In this document: positions 34,486 to 41,764 of the stretch, piece by piece
Layout: each line of letters starts with the position of its first letter
Numbering within the stretch: position 1 is the first letter of the stretch
DNA from: Bacteriovorax sp. MedPE-SWde
GTDB taxonomy: Bacteria > Bdellovibrionota > Bacteriovoracia > Bacteriovoracales > Bacteriovoracaceae
Assembly (NCBI GenBank): GCA_001874305.1
Contig: MPCU01000004.1
Location: 1-64,000 of the forward strand
DNA: 64,000 bases
Reading direction: 5' to 3'
The notes under the pieces: model-generated
Databases searched by the model: none
Seen by the model: the letters and a program-made list of their open reading frames with translations, nothing else
Told to the model about the DNA's origin: nothing
Translations under genes and position numbers: made by a program

Positions 34486-35274
34486 ATGAATCAAAAACAA
34501 ACTAAAGACAATTTTATATTAATTAGAGGTCTCGCACGTGAGTCGGGACACTGGGACTTATTCCCAAAAACACTACAAAGTAGATTCCCTGAAGCTAATA
34601 TTCACTTCATCGATCTGCCAGGATCGGGAAAGTACCACAACACTGACTACCCACTTTCGGAGAAGCGTCTCATCAATTTCGTTCACGATAAAATCCTCAC
34701 GCTTAAAGATAGGCACAAAGGAACTTGGTCTGTAATCGGAATCTCTCTTGGTGGGATCGTATCAATGAAGCTTTTGGAAAAATATCCTACAGCTCTTGAT
34801 TACGCTTTTATTATAAACTCAAGTGCCAGAGGGTTATCTCCTTTCTATAAAAGGCTGTACTTTAAAGTTTACGGATCATTTCTAGGAACCTTAACGGCAA
34901 AGAGTTTTGAAGAAAGAGAAATGAAAATATTAAACTTTACCACAAATATTCTTCCCGAGAATGAGAAGAAGAGAATTTCTAAATCTTGGGCGAAGATACA
35001 TAGTCAGCGTCCCATACAGTTAAACAATATCATACGACAATTATTATGGGCCGCCAAAGCCAAGACACCAAAAAGTATAGAAACAAGAATGCTTATCATG
35101 GCAGGAAAGCAAGATGGACTTTGTCATTACAGTTGTAGTGAAGAGATTGCAAAACAACTAAATAAAAATCTCTCCTTGCACGACCATGCAGGACACGATC
35201 TCCCAGCAGATGATGGGAACTGGGTCGTTTCACAAATAAATGACTTTATAAGAAACGATCTCGATACTCTATAG
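34486..35274 (+). CDS. Alpha/beta hydrolase
   Basis: 262 residues, no signal peptide. FILIRGLARESGHWDLF at the N-terminus replaces the usual HG oxyanion loop with RGLAR; the nucleophile elbow is VIGISLGGIVSM and the catalytic pair is Asp in MAGKQDGLC and His in HDHAGHDLP. The substrate is unknown; esterase or lipid-related activity is possible. Its 3' end overlaps the convergent DCC gene by 29 bp. Confidence 0.85.
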   Translation: MNQKQTKDNFILIRGLARESGHWDLFPKTLQSRFPEANIHFIDLPGSGKYHNTDYPLSEKRLINFVHDKILTLKDRHKGTWSVIGISLGGIVSMKLLEKYPTALDYAFIINSSARGLSPFYKRLYFKVYGSFLGTLTAKSFEEREMKILNFTTNILPENEKKRISKSWAKIHSQRPIQLNNIIRQLLWAAKAKTPKSIETRMLIMAGKQDGLCHYSCSEEIAKQLNKNLSLHDHAGHDLPADDGNWVVSQINDFIRNDLDTL

Positions 35275-35629
35275 GGGCCAGTGGACATGCATCAAGCCTC
35301 TTTCCAAGCTTATATCGATTAATTGCCAATAAATTATAAATTGAGTCTCTAAGTGGCCGTGGTAGTAATATTAAAGCAAGCATTAGCTTCCACGGAAAGC
35401 CAAGACAAGAGACGGCCCTAATTGCGGCGTCACTCTTTTCATATATTTTATCGTCAATTTTTAAGACTACGGTACTAATGTCTTCAGAATACTTTTTAGG
35501 GATAGCAGAGTGAGCGTACTCACCCTGTAGACTTGAATATTTTAAAATTTTCTTATGATCTCTTTTAAGGAGAAAATTAACTAACTTATTACAGATAAGA
35601 CAATGCCCATCTATAAAGAGAATCGCCAC
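35246..35629 (-). CDS. DCC-family (DUF393) thiol oxidoreductase-like protein
   Basis: 127 residues. The family-defining DxxC-x2-C is seen as FIDGHCLICNKLVNFLLKRD at the N-terminus, followed by FSSLQGE-like YSSLQGEYA and DAAIRAVSCLGFPWKL. It ends with YRLGKRLDACPLAP-like sequence, as in the family. A thioredoxin-like redox role is predicted; none is established. It directly follows the GreA-C-like gene (its start is adjacent to that gene's stop), so the two are an operon. Confidence 0.88.
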   Translation of the reverse strand: MAILFIDGHCLICNKLVNFLLKRDHKKILKYSSLQGEYAHSAIPKKYSEDISTVVLKIDDKIYEKSDAAIRAVSCLGFPWKLMLALILLPRPLRDSIYNLLAINRYKLGKRLDACPLAPIEYRDRFL

Positions 35630-36001
35630 TTAGATTATCTCTTCAACAAGGTACTTTCTTTCTTGTCCTCTCATGTCGATAACAACTTCATCACCCTTTT
35701 CACTTTGAAGGATTGCATCACCAAGAGTAGAAAAAACAGAGATTACAACAACTGCCTCATTTCCTACTTTCATAATATTGCCCATTCCAGATGGAGCTAG
35801 AAAGTACGTGTTAATCTTACCGTTATAGTTAAGTCTCACAACTGATCCAATTTGAACCTTACCTGACTTATCATCTAGAGAAATTTCCTCATACATGTCT
35901 TTTTCAGATAGAAGTGCACCCTTTGTCGCTTCGTCTCCTGCCATCGTGACTTCTGTATCTATTCCTTGAACAATCTTATCTATAATCAGGGACTTATCCA
36001 T
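35630..36001 (-). CDS. Stand-alone GreA/GreB C-terminal-like domain protein
   Basis: 123 residues. From about residue 48 the sequence follows the FKBP-like C-terminal domain of Gre factors: VQIGSVVRLNYNGKINTYFL, VVVISVFSTLGDAILQSEKG, DEVVID, KYLVEEI. The N-terminal coiled coil that reaches into the RNA polymerase channel is missing; instead there is a short helical region (EATKGALLSEKDMYEEISL). Possibly an Rnk-like or Gre-fold regulator acting on RNA polymerase; this is inference. First gene of a pair with the DCC gene. Confidence 0.75.
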   Translation of the reverse strand: MDKSLIIDKIVQGIDTEVTMAGDEATKGALLSEKDMYEEISLDDKSGKVQIGSVVRLNYNGKINTYFLAPSGMGNIMKVGNEAVVVISVFSTLGDAILQSEKGDEVVIDMRGQERKYLVEEII

Positions 36002-36118
36002 CTATCTATCCTTATGTTAAGCGTTTTTAGATTAGCTTTATAATATCATGCACTTATATTTTGCGCTAACAGTATAATTTTTTCTATATCCCCTTTGCCA
36101 GAAATGTCGAAAATGCTA

Positions 36119-36151
36119 TGTTTCAACAAACAACATGAAACAGTTTTTTTT
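36119..36151 (+). terminator. Terminator-like hairpin in the rlmN leader
   Basis: TGTTTCA (36119-36125) and TGAAACA (36136-36142) form a perfect 7-bp stem over a 10-nt loop, then G and eight T residues. The stem is AT-rich. No plus-strand gene ends upstream, so it is either an attenuator 25 bp before rlmN or the end of a short RNA from 36002-36118, where nothing else was recognised. Confidence 0.45.
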
Positions 36152-36176
36152 ACAATTTCAAAAGATTGACTAATAT

Positions 36177-37286
36177 ATGACTATTAAAAGACCTATCTAC
36201 GACTTAACGCCCTTAGAGCTCTCCTCTTTTTGTAAAGAAAATGATCTCCCTGACTTTGTTCAAGCAGAGCTTGATAAGTGGTTCTTTCTCAAAAAAGACC
36301 TCGATCAATCAAAGTGGGATAAGATTTCTAAAGAGCGTATGAAGTTTCTCAATGAGAAATTTAGCTTTGAGCTTCCAAAGGTTGTATGGCAAGGTCTCTC
36401 ATCTGACGGTACAAGAAAGTTTCTCATTGGCCTATCTGACGGAAATAGTGTCGAAGCAGTTGCTATCCCAGCAAAAGATAGATTAACTCTCTGTATATCC
36501 TCTCAAGTTGGTTGCGCTATTGGCTGTACATTCTGCCATACGGGAACACAGGGCTTAACAAGAAACCTAAAGGCCCATGAGATAACAGGTCAATTCTTAG
36601 CCGTTTCTCAATGGCTCATAAAGAACGTCTCACCTACTTCACGACTATCAAATATTGTCTTCATGGGACAGGGTGAGCCACTACATAACTTTCAAAATGT
36701 TAAAAAGTCTGTCGAAATATTCTTGAATCCAAATGGAATAGCTCTAAGTAAAACAAAAGTAACCCTATCTACTTCAGGTCTAGTTCCTCAAATTGAAAAG
36801 TGGGAAGAGTTTCCTGATATCAATGTAGCAATATCTCTACATGCAGTTCGTGATGATCTAAGATCTCAACTAATGCCTATTAATAAGAGACACGATCTTA
36901 AAAGACTCTTTGATGCACTTAAGAATATCCCATTGAAGACATCAAGACGTATTACATATGAATACCTAATGATAGCTGGACTCAATGATCAGCAACAAGA
37001 TATTGACGGCCTATGCGAACTTCTCCCAAAAAAGCGCTCTAAGATAAACCTCATTCCATTTAATGAATATCCTGGTAGTGACTATAAACGTCCATCCGAC
37101 GAGCAAGTTCTCTGGTTTCAAGATCAGCTTCATAAACAAGGCTTTACTTGTACAATCCGTGTAACCAAGGGTGATGATATTCTTGCAGCATGTGGCCAAC
37201 TAAAAACTGAGTTTGAAAAAGTTAATAAGTGGGATGGTGATAGAGTATCCCCTAAGGCCATTGAGACTTATCAACCTAATGAGTAA
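36177..37286 (+). CDS. rlmN: 23S rRNA (adenine-2503-C2)/tRNA methyltransferase RlmN
   Basis: A radical-SAM enzyme that methylates C2 of A2503 in 23S rRNA and A37 of some tRNAs. The CxxxCxxC cluster motif is QVGCAIGCTFCHTGTQG, and the family continues with FMGQGEPLHNF, LSTSGLVPQI, VAISLHAV and INLIPFNEYPGSDY. The cysteines used for methyl transfer lie in CTFC and near the end (AACGQL). 369 residues is normal. Its 3' end overlaps the DMT gene by 8 bp. Confidence 0.96.
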   Translation: MTIKRPIYDLTPLELSSFCKENDLPDFVQAELDKWFFLKKDLDQSKWDKISKERMKFLNEKFSFELPKVVWQGLSSDGTRKFLIGLSDGNSVEAVAIPAKDRLTLCISSQVGCAIGCTFCHTGTQGLTRNLKAHEITGQFLAVSQWLIKNVSPTSRLSNIVFMGQGEPLHNFQNVKKSVEIFLNPNGIALSKTKVTLSTSGLVPQIEKWEEFPDINVAISLHAVRDDLRSQLMPINKRHDLKRLFDALKNIPLKTSRRITYEYLMIAGLNDQQQDIDGLCELLPKKRSKINLIPFNEYPGSDYKRPSDEQVLWFQDQLHKQGFTCTIRVTKGDDILAACGQLKTEFEKVNKWDGDRVSPKAIETYQPNE

Positions 37287-38157
37287 CCCAACAGCGATGA
37301 TGGCAATCGGTGCCATCCTTATAGCTTTTAGTCCAATCATTACAAAAGCAGTTACTTTACAACCTACGACCATAGGATTTTATAGATTCTTCTTCGCCCT
37401 CATAACAATGAGTATTGTCTCTCTTTGTATGAGAAAGCAGCTTAGCGATAAATTCTCTAGAGTGGAGTTTAAACGTTCTCTTCCCTATATTATGAGTGCA
37501 GGACTTTTCTTTTCTCTAGATCTCTATGTTTGGAATAGATCAATTTTGTCAGTCGGTTCAGGAGTTGCGACACTATTAGCAAATACTCAAGTCTTCTACC
37601 TTGCCCTTGTAGGGGTAATTGTCTTTAAGGAAAAATTAAAACCATTCTTTTACCCTGCAATGCTTATAGCTGTTATTGGTATCGTTCTAACAAGTCTTCC
37701 ATTTATAGATTTAGATAGAGTTAATGAGAAATCAATGGGGATAGTTTATGGACTATTAACAGGTGTGAGTTATTCATTCGTAACTTTTTCTCTTAGAAAG
37801 GCGAATGACCACTTCAAAGGTCATCCTATTATCATTGTCTATGGAATGACATTCTTTGCTGCTATATTTTCTTTTCTCATGACTATTGCTGAAGGTAGTT
37901 TCAAATTAATTAGTGGCGCTGATATAGGATATATGTTCTTGTATGGAAGTCTTATCCACTTTGTTGGTTGGCTCCTCATATCTAAAGCTATAAAGGTCAT
38001 ACCGATTGCTCTAGCAAGCTTACTATTACTTCTACAGCCAATCTGTGCGACTGTTCTTGGCCATCTTATATTTGATGAGTACCTTAGTATCACGCAGCTT
38101 ATTGGACTTACTCTAAGCCTTCTAGGGATTTATCTTGCGATGAGAGCGAGAGAATAA
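37279..38157 (+). CDS. EamA/DMT-family membrane transporter
   Basis: 292 residues from the ATG at 37279 (MSNPTAMMAIGAIL), overlapping the rlmN end by 8 bp; a longer start upstream would add a non-hydrophobic leader and is rejected. About ten helices with the two-fold EamA repeat: SPIITKAVTLQPTTIGFYRF and FSLDLYVWNRSILSVGSG, then LLLLQPICATVLGHLIFDEYLS in the second half. Substrate unknown. Cotranscribed with rlmN. Confidence 0.85.
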   Translation: MSNPTAMMAIGAILIAFSPIITKAVTLQPTTIGFYRFFFALITMSIVSLCMRKQLSDKFSRVEFKRSLPYIMSAGLFFSLDLYVWNRSILSVGSGVATLLANTQVFYLALVGVIVFKEKLKPFFYPAMLIAVIGIVLTSLPFIDLDRVNEKSMGIVYGLLTGVSYSFVTFSLRKANDHFKGHPIIIVYGMTFFAAIFSFLMTIAEGSFKLISGADIGYMFLYGSLIHFVGWLLISKAIKVIPIALASLLLLLQPICATVLGHLIFDEYLSITQLIGLTLSLLGIYLAMRARE

Positions 38158-38159
38158 GT

Positions 38160-38507
38160 TTAATTATCACGTGATCTTCTTTCACGTCTTCTCTCTCTTC
38201 TATCTTCTCTAAACTCTTGTCGATCTTCTCTTTGCTCTAATCTATCTTCTTTACGATCAGAACGGTAATCTTGCCTTTCGGCCTTTTGATCCTGACGGTA
38301 CTCTTTCTTTGAACTATAGTCACCATCTTGCCAACTCTTGCGGTTTTCTTTTCTTTCTTTTCTATAGTTTTGTCTATCCTGACGCCTCTCTTGACGGTAC
38401 TCACGATTGTCCTCTCGAGCTTGACGATTTCTTCTCTCACCTCTACGTGCAAATACACTTGTTGCCGTTAGAGTTAAAACTATAATTATTAGAATTGGTT
38501 TGTTCAT
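38160..38507 (-). CDS. Exported protein of Arg/Glu/Asp/Gln repeats (charged helix)
   Basis: 115 residues. A signal peptide (MNKPILIIIVLTLTATSVFA) is followed by a body made almost only of Arg, Lys, Glu, Asp, Gln, Asn and Tyr, in recurring units such as RQDRQNYRKERKENRK and REDRQEFREDRRERR. The alternating charges predict a long single alpha-helix. No homology was recognised. The stop is 2 bp from that of the convergent DMT gene. A TAAGCGGAGGAATT ribosome site is seen on the minus strand. Confidence 0.7.
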   Translation of the reverse strand: MNKPILIIIVLTLTATSVFARRGERRNRQAREDNREYRQERRQDRQNYRKERKENRKSWQDGDYSSKKEYRQDQKAERQDYRSDRKEDRLEQREDRQEFREDRRERRRERRSRDN

Positions 38508-38652
38508 TAATTCCTCCGCTTAGGGAGTATAACGACGACTTCTACGCGAAATTTTGCTAAATTAAGTATGTGAATAATTCTAATTACTTAAATTTTATAC
38601 AGATATTATATATTTAGATTCGCTCTCTAGAATTCGCCATTAAAATGAGTCA

Positions 38653-39654
38653 TCAAAGAGCAATTTTTATCAGCCTTTCTATAAGGTCATCATATGAGAT
38701 ACCTGCTTCTCTAGCAGATAAAGCAAATTCATCACCCATGGCCACATTAGGGTTTGGATTTGCCTCCAAGACAAATGGTGTACCATCTTCACTAACTCTT
38801 AGGTCGATTCTTGCATATCCGGATAGCTCTAAGGCCCTATAGGTCTTCTTAGCTGTTTCAATTATTTTCTTTTCCAAATCGTTCTCAAGAATAGCAGGCC
38901 TAGAATCAACACCTTTCCTATCCCTATAGTTCTTATCCCACTTGGCCTTTTCTGAGTAGAACTCCTTAGTAGGATTTTCAGACTTTTCAAATACTAGTTC
39001 CCAAACGGGAAGAACTTGTAGTCTCTTATTTCCAAGAACTCCCACATAGAACTCTCGTCCTTCTACAAACTCTTCAACTATTACTTCTCCACCATATTTT
39101 TCAATGAGGTATTCTATTCTTTCGTAAAGCTTTTCTTCAGTACTAACAACTGAGGCCGCAGATAGACCTAGAGAGGCCTCCTGATGAAGGCATTTAACTA
39201 TTAATGGGAAGCTTAATTTCTTCTCTAGTTTTTTTAAACGAGACTTTCCAAAAACTTGGAACTTTGGCGTTGGAATTCTATGATACGAAAGAAGTTTTTT
39301 GGCAATCGCCTTATCTCTAGCGATCATTAATCCGCGAGGGTTACTTCCAGTATATTTAGTTCTTAGTAACTCTAGATAACTTACAACATTTTGATCAAAG
39401 AGCACCTCTCCATCAAACTCTTCTAATAAGTTAAAGATGACATGGGGCTTAAACTCTTCTATGGCCTGTCTAATTACTTTTAGATCCGAGTAAACACCAA
39501 GAACTAATACTTCATGACCACTATTTTCAAGAGAATTTATGACGTTATATTCAGTAATCCAGGGAGAGAATTCAAGCTCTACACCTTTTTTCTTATGAGC
39601 ATCCTCAGGAGGGACAAGATCTTGGTGCATTAATACTAAAACTCTATACTTCAC
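38653..39654 (-). CDS. D-alanine-D-alanine ligase-like ATP-grasp enzyme
   Basis: 333 residues, cytoplasmic. ATP-grasp features: IARDKAIAKKLLSYHRIPTPKF, the ATP lysine and glycine loop in PLIVKCLHQEASLGLS, EEFVEGREFYVGVLG, and the metal-binding end FVLEANPNPNVAMGDEF. The overall plan is that of Ddl-type carboxylate-amine ligases, so it likely joins an amino acid or peptide to a carboxylate, but the substrate is unknown. A true Ddl is less likely because the context is a protease operon, not mur genes. Last gene of the operon, overlapping the previous gene by 4 bp. Confidence 0.85.
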   Translation of the reverse strand: MKYRVLVLMHQDLVPPEDAHKKKGVELEFSPWITEYNVINSLENSGHEVLVLGVYSDLKVIRQAIEEFKPHVIFNLLEEFDGEVLFDQNVVSYLELLRTKYTGSNPRGLMIARDKAIAKKLLSYHRIPTPKFQVFGKSRLKKLEKKLSFPLIVKCLHQEASLGLSAASVVSTEEKLYERIEYLIEKYGGEVIVEEFVEGREFYVGVLGNKRLQVLPVWELVFEKSENPTKEFYSEKAKWDKNYRDRKGVDSRPAILENDLEKKIIETAKKTYRALELSGYARIDLRVSEDGTPFVLEANPNPNVAMGDEFALSAREAGISYDDLIERLIKIAL

Positions 39655-40664
39655 ATGATTATCCTATGTTTTCCTTCCTTGAAAAACTTCTTTGCATGAG
39701 TCTCGACCAGGCCTTCAAGCCCTTCAAGTTTCTTCTTTTGACTTCCTCTCTTATGAATTTTGAGCCCTTTATTTCGCGCCAAATCTTCTAAGTCCGTGAG
39801 TGCCGATTCAATCTTATACTGATATTGTCTTGTTCTTGTTGCTACATTCTTCTTTAAAGTTTTTCTATTTTCTTTCAACTGTTCATAGAGCTCTTCAGAT
39901 TGTGAATAGTTCTTATGAGATAGAAAAGATCTTAAATGATAATGTGAGCTTGAACCCTTCAATCTTTGTACTTTATTATTATAGTAGCTTCTTAAAGAAA
40001 TATCCATCATTTCAAAGTGATCTACATTTTGATAGCAAATGACATTAGGTTTTTCATTCTTTAAAACCTTCATTCTTCTTTGGATATAGTTTAGCTTTTC
40101 TATTGCAGGCCATGTCTCATATCGTTTTCTCCAAGATGAATTAGGAGTAAGCCAAACAGCAAAGCTTTCTGCCCAATCTTCTTCTGGGTGTGCTTGGGCA
40201 TAAGAGTCTTCTAAATGTTGAACAAATTTCTTTGAATATTTCTTAGCAGTGTAGCTCTCAGGGTACTTCTGATCACAATCACCAAAAAGGACTCTTCTCT
40301 CATCACATTCCCTAAGAAAATAAGCATTATCTATTGCATGGCCACATTCATGCCTCATTAACTTCATAAACCAGTCGTTATTAGACCCTTCCGCATGGCC
40401 GATCATTTTCTTTTCTAATTCAATAAGTCTTGGATGCATAAGAAAGAATGGAAGAGCAAAAGCCGTTATTCCATCTGGGCAAAACCAATCATCACTGATC
40501 CAAACTTTAGGGCGAAACTTAATCTTCTTCTTTTCTAACTCTCGATGTAGTTCATCAAGACAGTTTGAAAATTGAGAGGTTTCAAAACTTATAGGTAGGT
40601 CACAAATTCTCATTCTTAAAAGTTGAGAGTCTGTTAAATTTGATAATTCATCAAAGTACTTCAC
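39651..40664 (-). CDS. Putative zinc metallopeptidase (HExxH)
   Basis: 337 residues with no signal peptide. The zinc motif is H105-E-C-G-H109 (MRHECGHAIDNAYF), with the probable third ligand E166 in EEDWAESFAVWL, the layout of a gluzincin-like family (resembles the putative zinc-binding metallopeptidase family). The C-terminal 150 residues are basic and helical (KNVATRTRQYQYKIES), perhaps for substrate binding. Its 4-bp overlaps at both ends with a trypsin-like protease gene and an ATP-grasp gene suggest coupled expression of the three. Confidence 0.78.
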   Translation of the reverse strand: MKYFDELSNLTDSQLLRMRICDLPISFETSQFSNCLDELHRELEKKKIKFRPKVWISDDWFCPDGITAFALPFFLMHPRLIELEKKMIGHAEGSNNDWFMKLMRHECGHAIDNAYFLRECDERRVLFGDCDQKYPESYTAKKYSKKFVQHLEDSYAQAHPEEDWAESFAVWLTPNSSWRKRYETWPAIEKLNYIQRRMKVLKNEKPNVICYQNVDHFEMMDISLRSYYNNKVQRLKGSSSHYHLRSFLSHKNYSQSEELYEQLKENRKTLKKNVATRTRQYQYKIESALTDLEDLARNKGLKIHKRGSQKKKLEGLEGLVETHAKKFFKEGKHRIIM

Positions 40665-41650
40665 TCAAGACATCCCTTGTTAATAATACACGAGATGATT
40701 TTCTTACTTTCAAAGTTTACTGAAGAGTTAGAAAGGTCTTCTTTTATTCTATAAAATGGAACCATATGAGAAGATTGTAATCTGAAAATTCCATGTAGCT
40801 TTTTATTAGCTAGGATTTTCTTAATCGTATCGTTTGTAAAACTTAAGATATAACTTCCAGTAGAGTTTGCTAATGCATAGAGCTTCTTTTCTTTTTTAAG
40901 AAATACTGGAGAGCCAGAATCCCCCGGAGAAGAGTCACACCCCATAGTTTCACCGTCTTTATCGGCCAAAAATATTTGACATAGATCTGAGTCTTCTTCT
41001 AAAAAGTTCTGTTCTTCATTTCTATTATATCCCCTACCAGCGGTAAGTAATGCTGTAGATTTCTGCATCTTCTTCCACTCTATATCAAGAGGAGCTTCAT
41101 CTATTACTGTATCCGATAGAATAAAAGCATAATCTAGCTCACTACCCGTTCTAATAATTTTTGAACAATTTATTTTCTCATCTCGAGTATTTGATATTTC
41201 TAATGTCGGGCACTCTTCCCCCCTAACGACATGCCTATTTGTAGCAATTAAGCTTTGCCCTTCATACTTACCAAGATAAACGCCCGTCGCTGACCCAACT
41301 CTTAATATATGATGATCTAATCCGCTATCAATAATTGAAGACATTTCTTTTCGATTCCAGTCGTCTCCGATTTGATACGACCTTCCCATGGATTGTTTAT
41401 ATTGATAAAGAAAAGACTCTAAGAAGTGCTCTCCAAAACTTGTATATTCAAAAGAGGCCAGCACAGCTTTTGTATAGTCATCTGGGCCACAAAAAAGAAG
41501 AGTTGTACTCATTGCATAGAGAATATCTTCCCTATCCATATCAGTCTGTGCAGCTTTTAACTCACTAATATCACTGTCAATACCACAACTATTGGCCGCC
41601 AAAGAGCTTAGAAACAAGCTTAAAAATGTTAATAATTTCAATATTTTCAC
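40661..41650 (-). CDS. Exported trypsin-like serine protease (S1 fold)
   Basis: 329 residues with an N-terminal hydrophobic signal (LLTFLSLFLSSLAANSC). The catalytic triad is H140 (IATNRHVV), D173 (LDYAFI) and S245 (SSPGDSGSPVF); cysteines around it (C147, C162, C224, C238) may form disulfides. About 100 residues of non-homologous sequence precede the protease core, possibly a propeptide or regulatory domain. The start is GTG, 7 bp after a TATACT box on this strand, with no ribosome site. First gene of the three-gene protease/metallopeptidase/ATP-grasp operon. Confidence 0.85.
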   Translation of the reverse strand: MKILKLLTFLSLFLSSLAANSCGIDSDISELKAAQTDMDREDILYAMSTTLLFCGPDDYTKAVLASFEYTSFGEHFLESFLYQYKQSMGRSYQIGDDWNRKEMSSIIDSGLDHHILRVGSATGVYLGKYEGQSLIATNRHVVRGEECPTLEISNTRDEKINCSKIIRTGSELDYAFILSDTVIDEAPLDIEWKKMQKSTALLTAGRGYNRNEEQNFLEEDSDLCQIFLADKDGETMGCDSSPGDSGSPVFLKKEKKLYALANSTGSYILSFTNDTIKKILANKKLHGIFRLQSSHMVPFYRIKEDLSNSSVNFESKKIISCIINKGCLE

Positions 41651-41716
41651 GCAGTGCAGTATATCATCTCTTAGGCTAATTTAAATAGGTCTTGTAACTA
41701 TTACGCAGCTTAAATA

Positions 41717-41758
41717 CTGATCTAAATCATTGTGATCACACTGATTTCAAACGATATT
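41717..41758 (+). promoter_or_regulatory. FNR-type box and promoter of hemN
   Basis: CTGAT-CTAA-ATCAT at 41717-41730 differs from the FNR consensus TTGAT-N4-ATCAA at two outer positions. A TTGTGA (41730-41735), 17-bp spacer and GATATT (41753-41758) form a promoter whose start would be 41765, the A of the hemN ATG. The box centre is then at -41.5. An imperfect dyad with a TGTGATCACA core (41727-41744) overlaps the -35. Confidence 0.6.
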
Positions 41759-41764
41759 CATCCA

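Noticed and set aside
38653-39654. Housekeeping D-Ala-D-Ala ligase (ddl)
   Set aside because: It sits in a protease operon and not in a mur/fts cluster; similarity is to the fold, and I could not confirm Ddl-specific residues.
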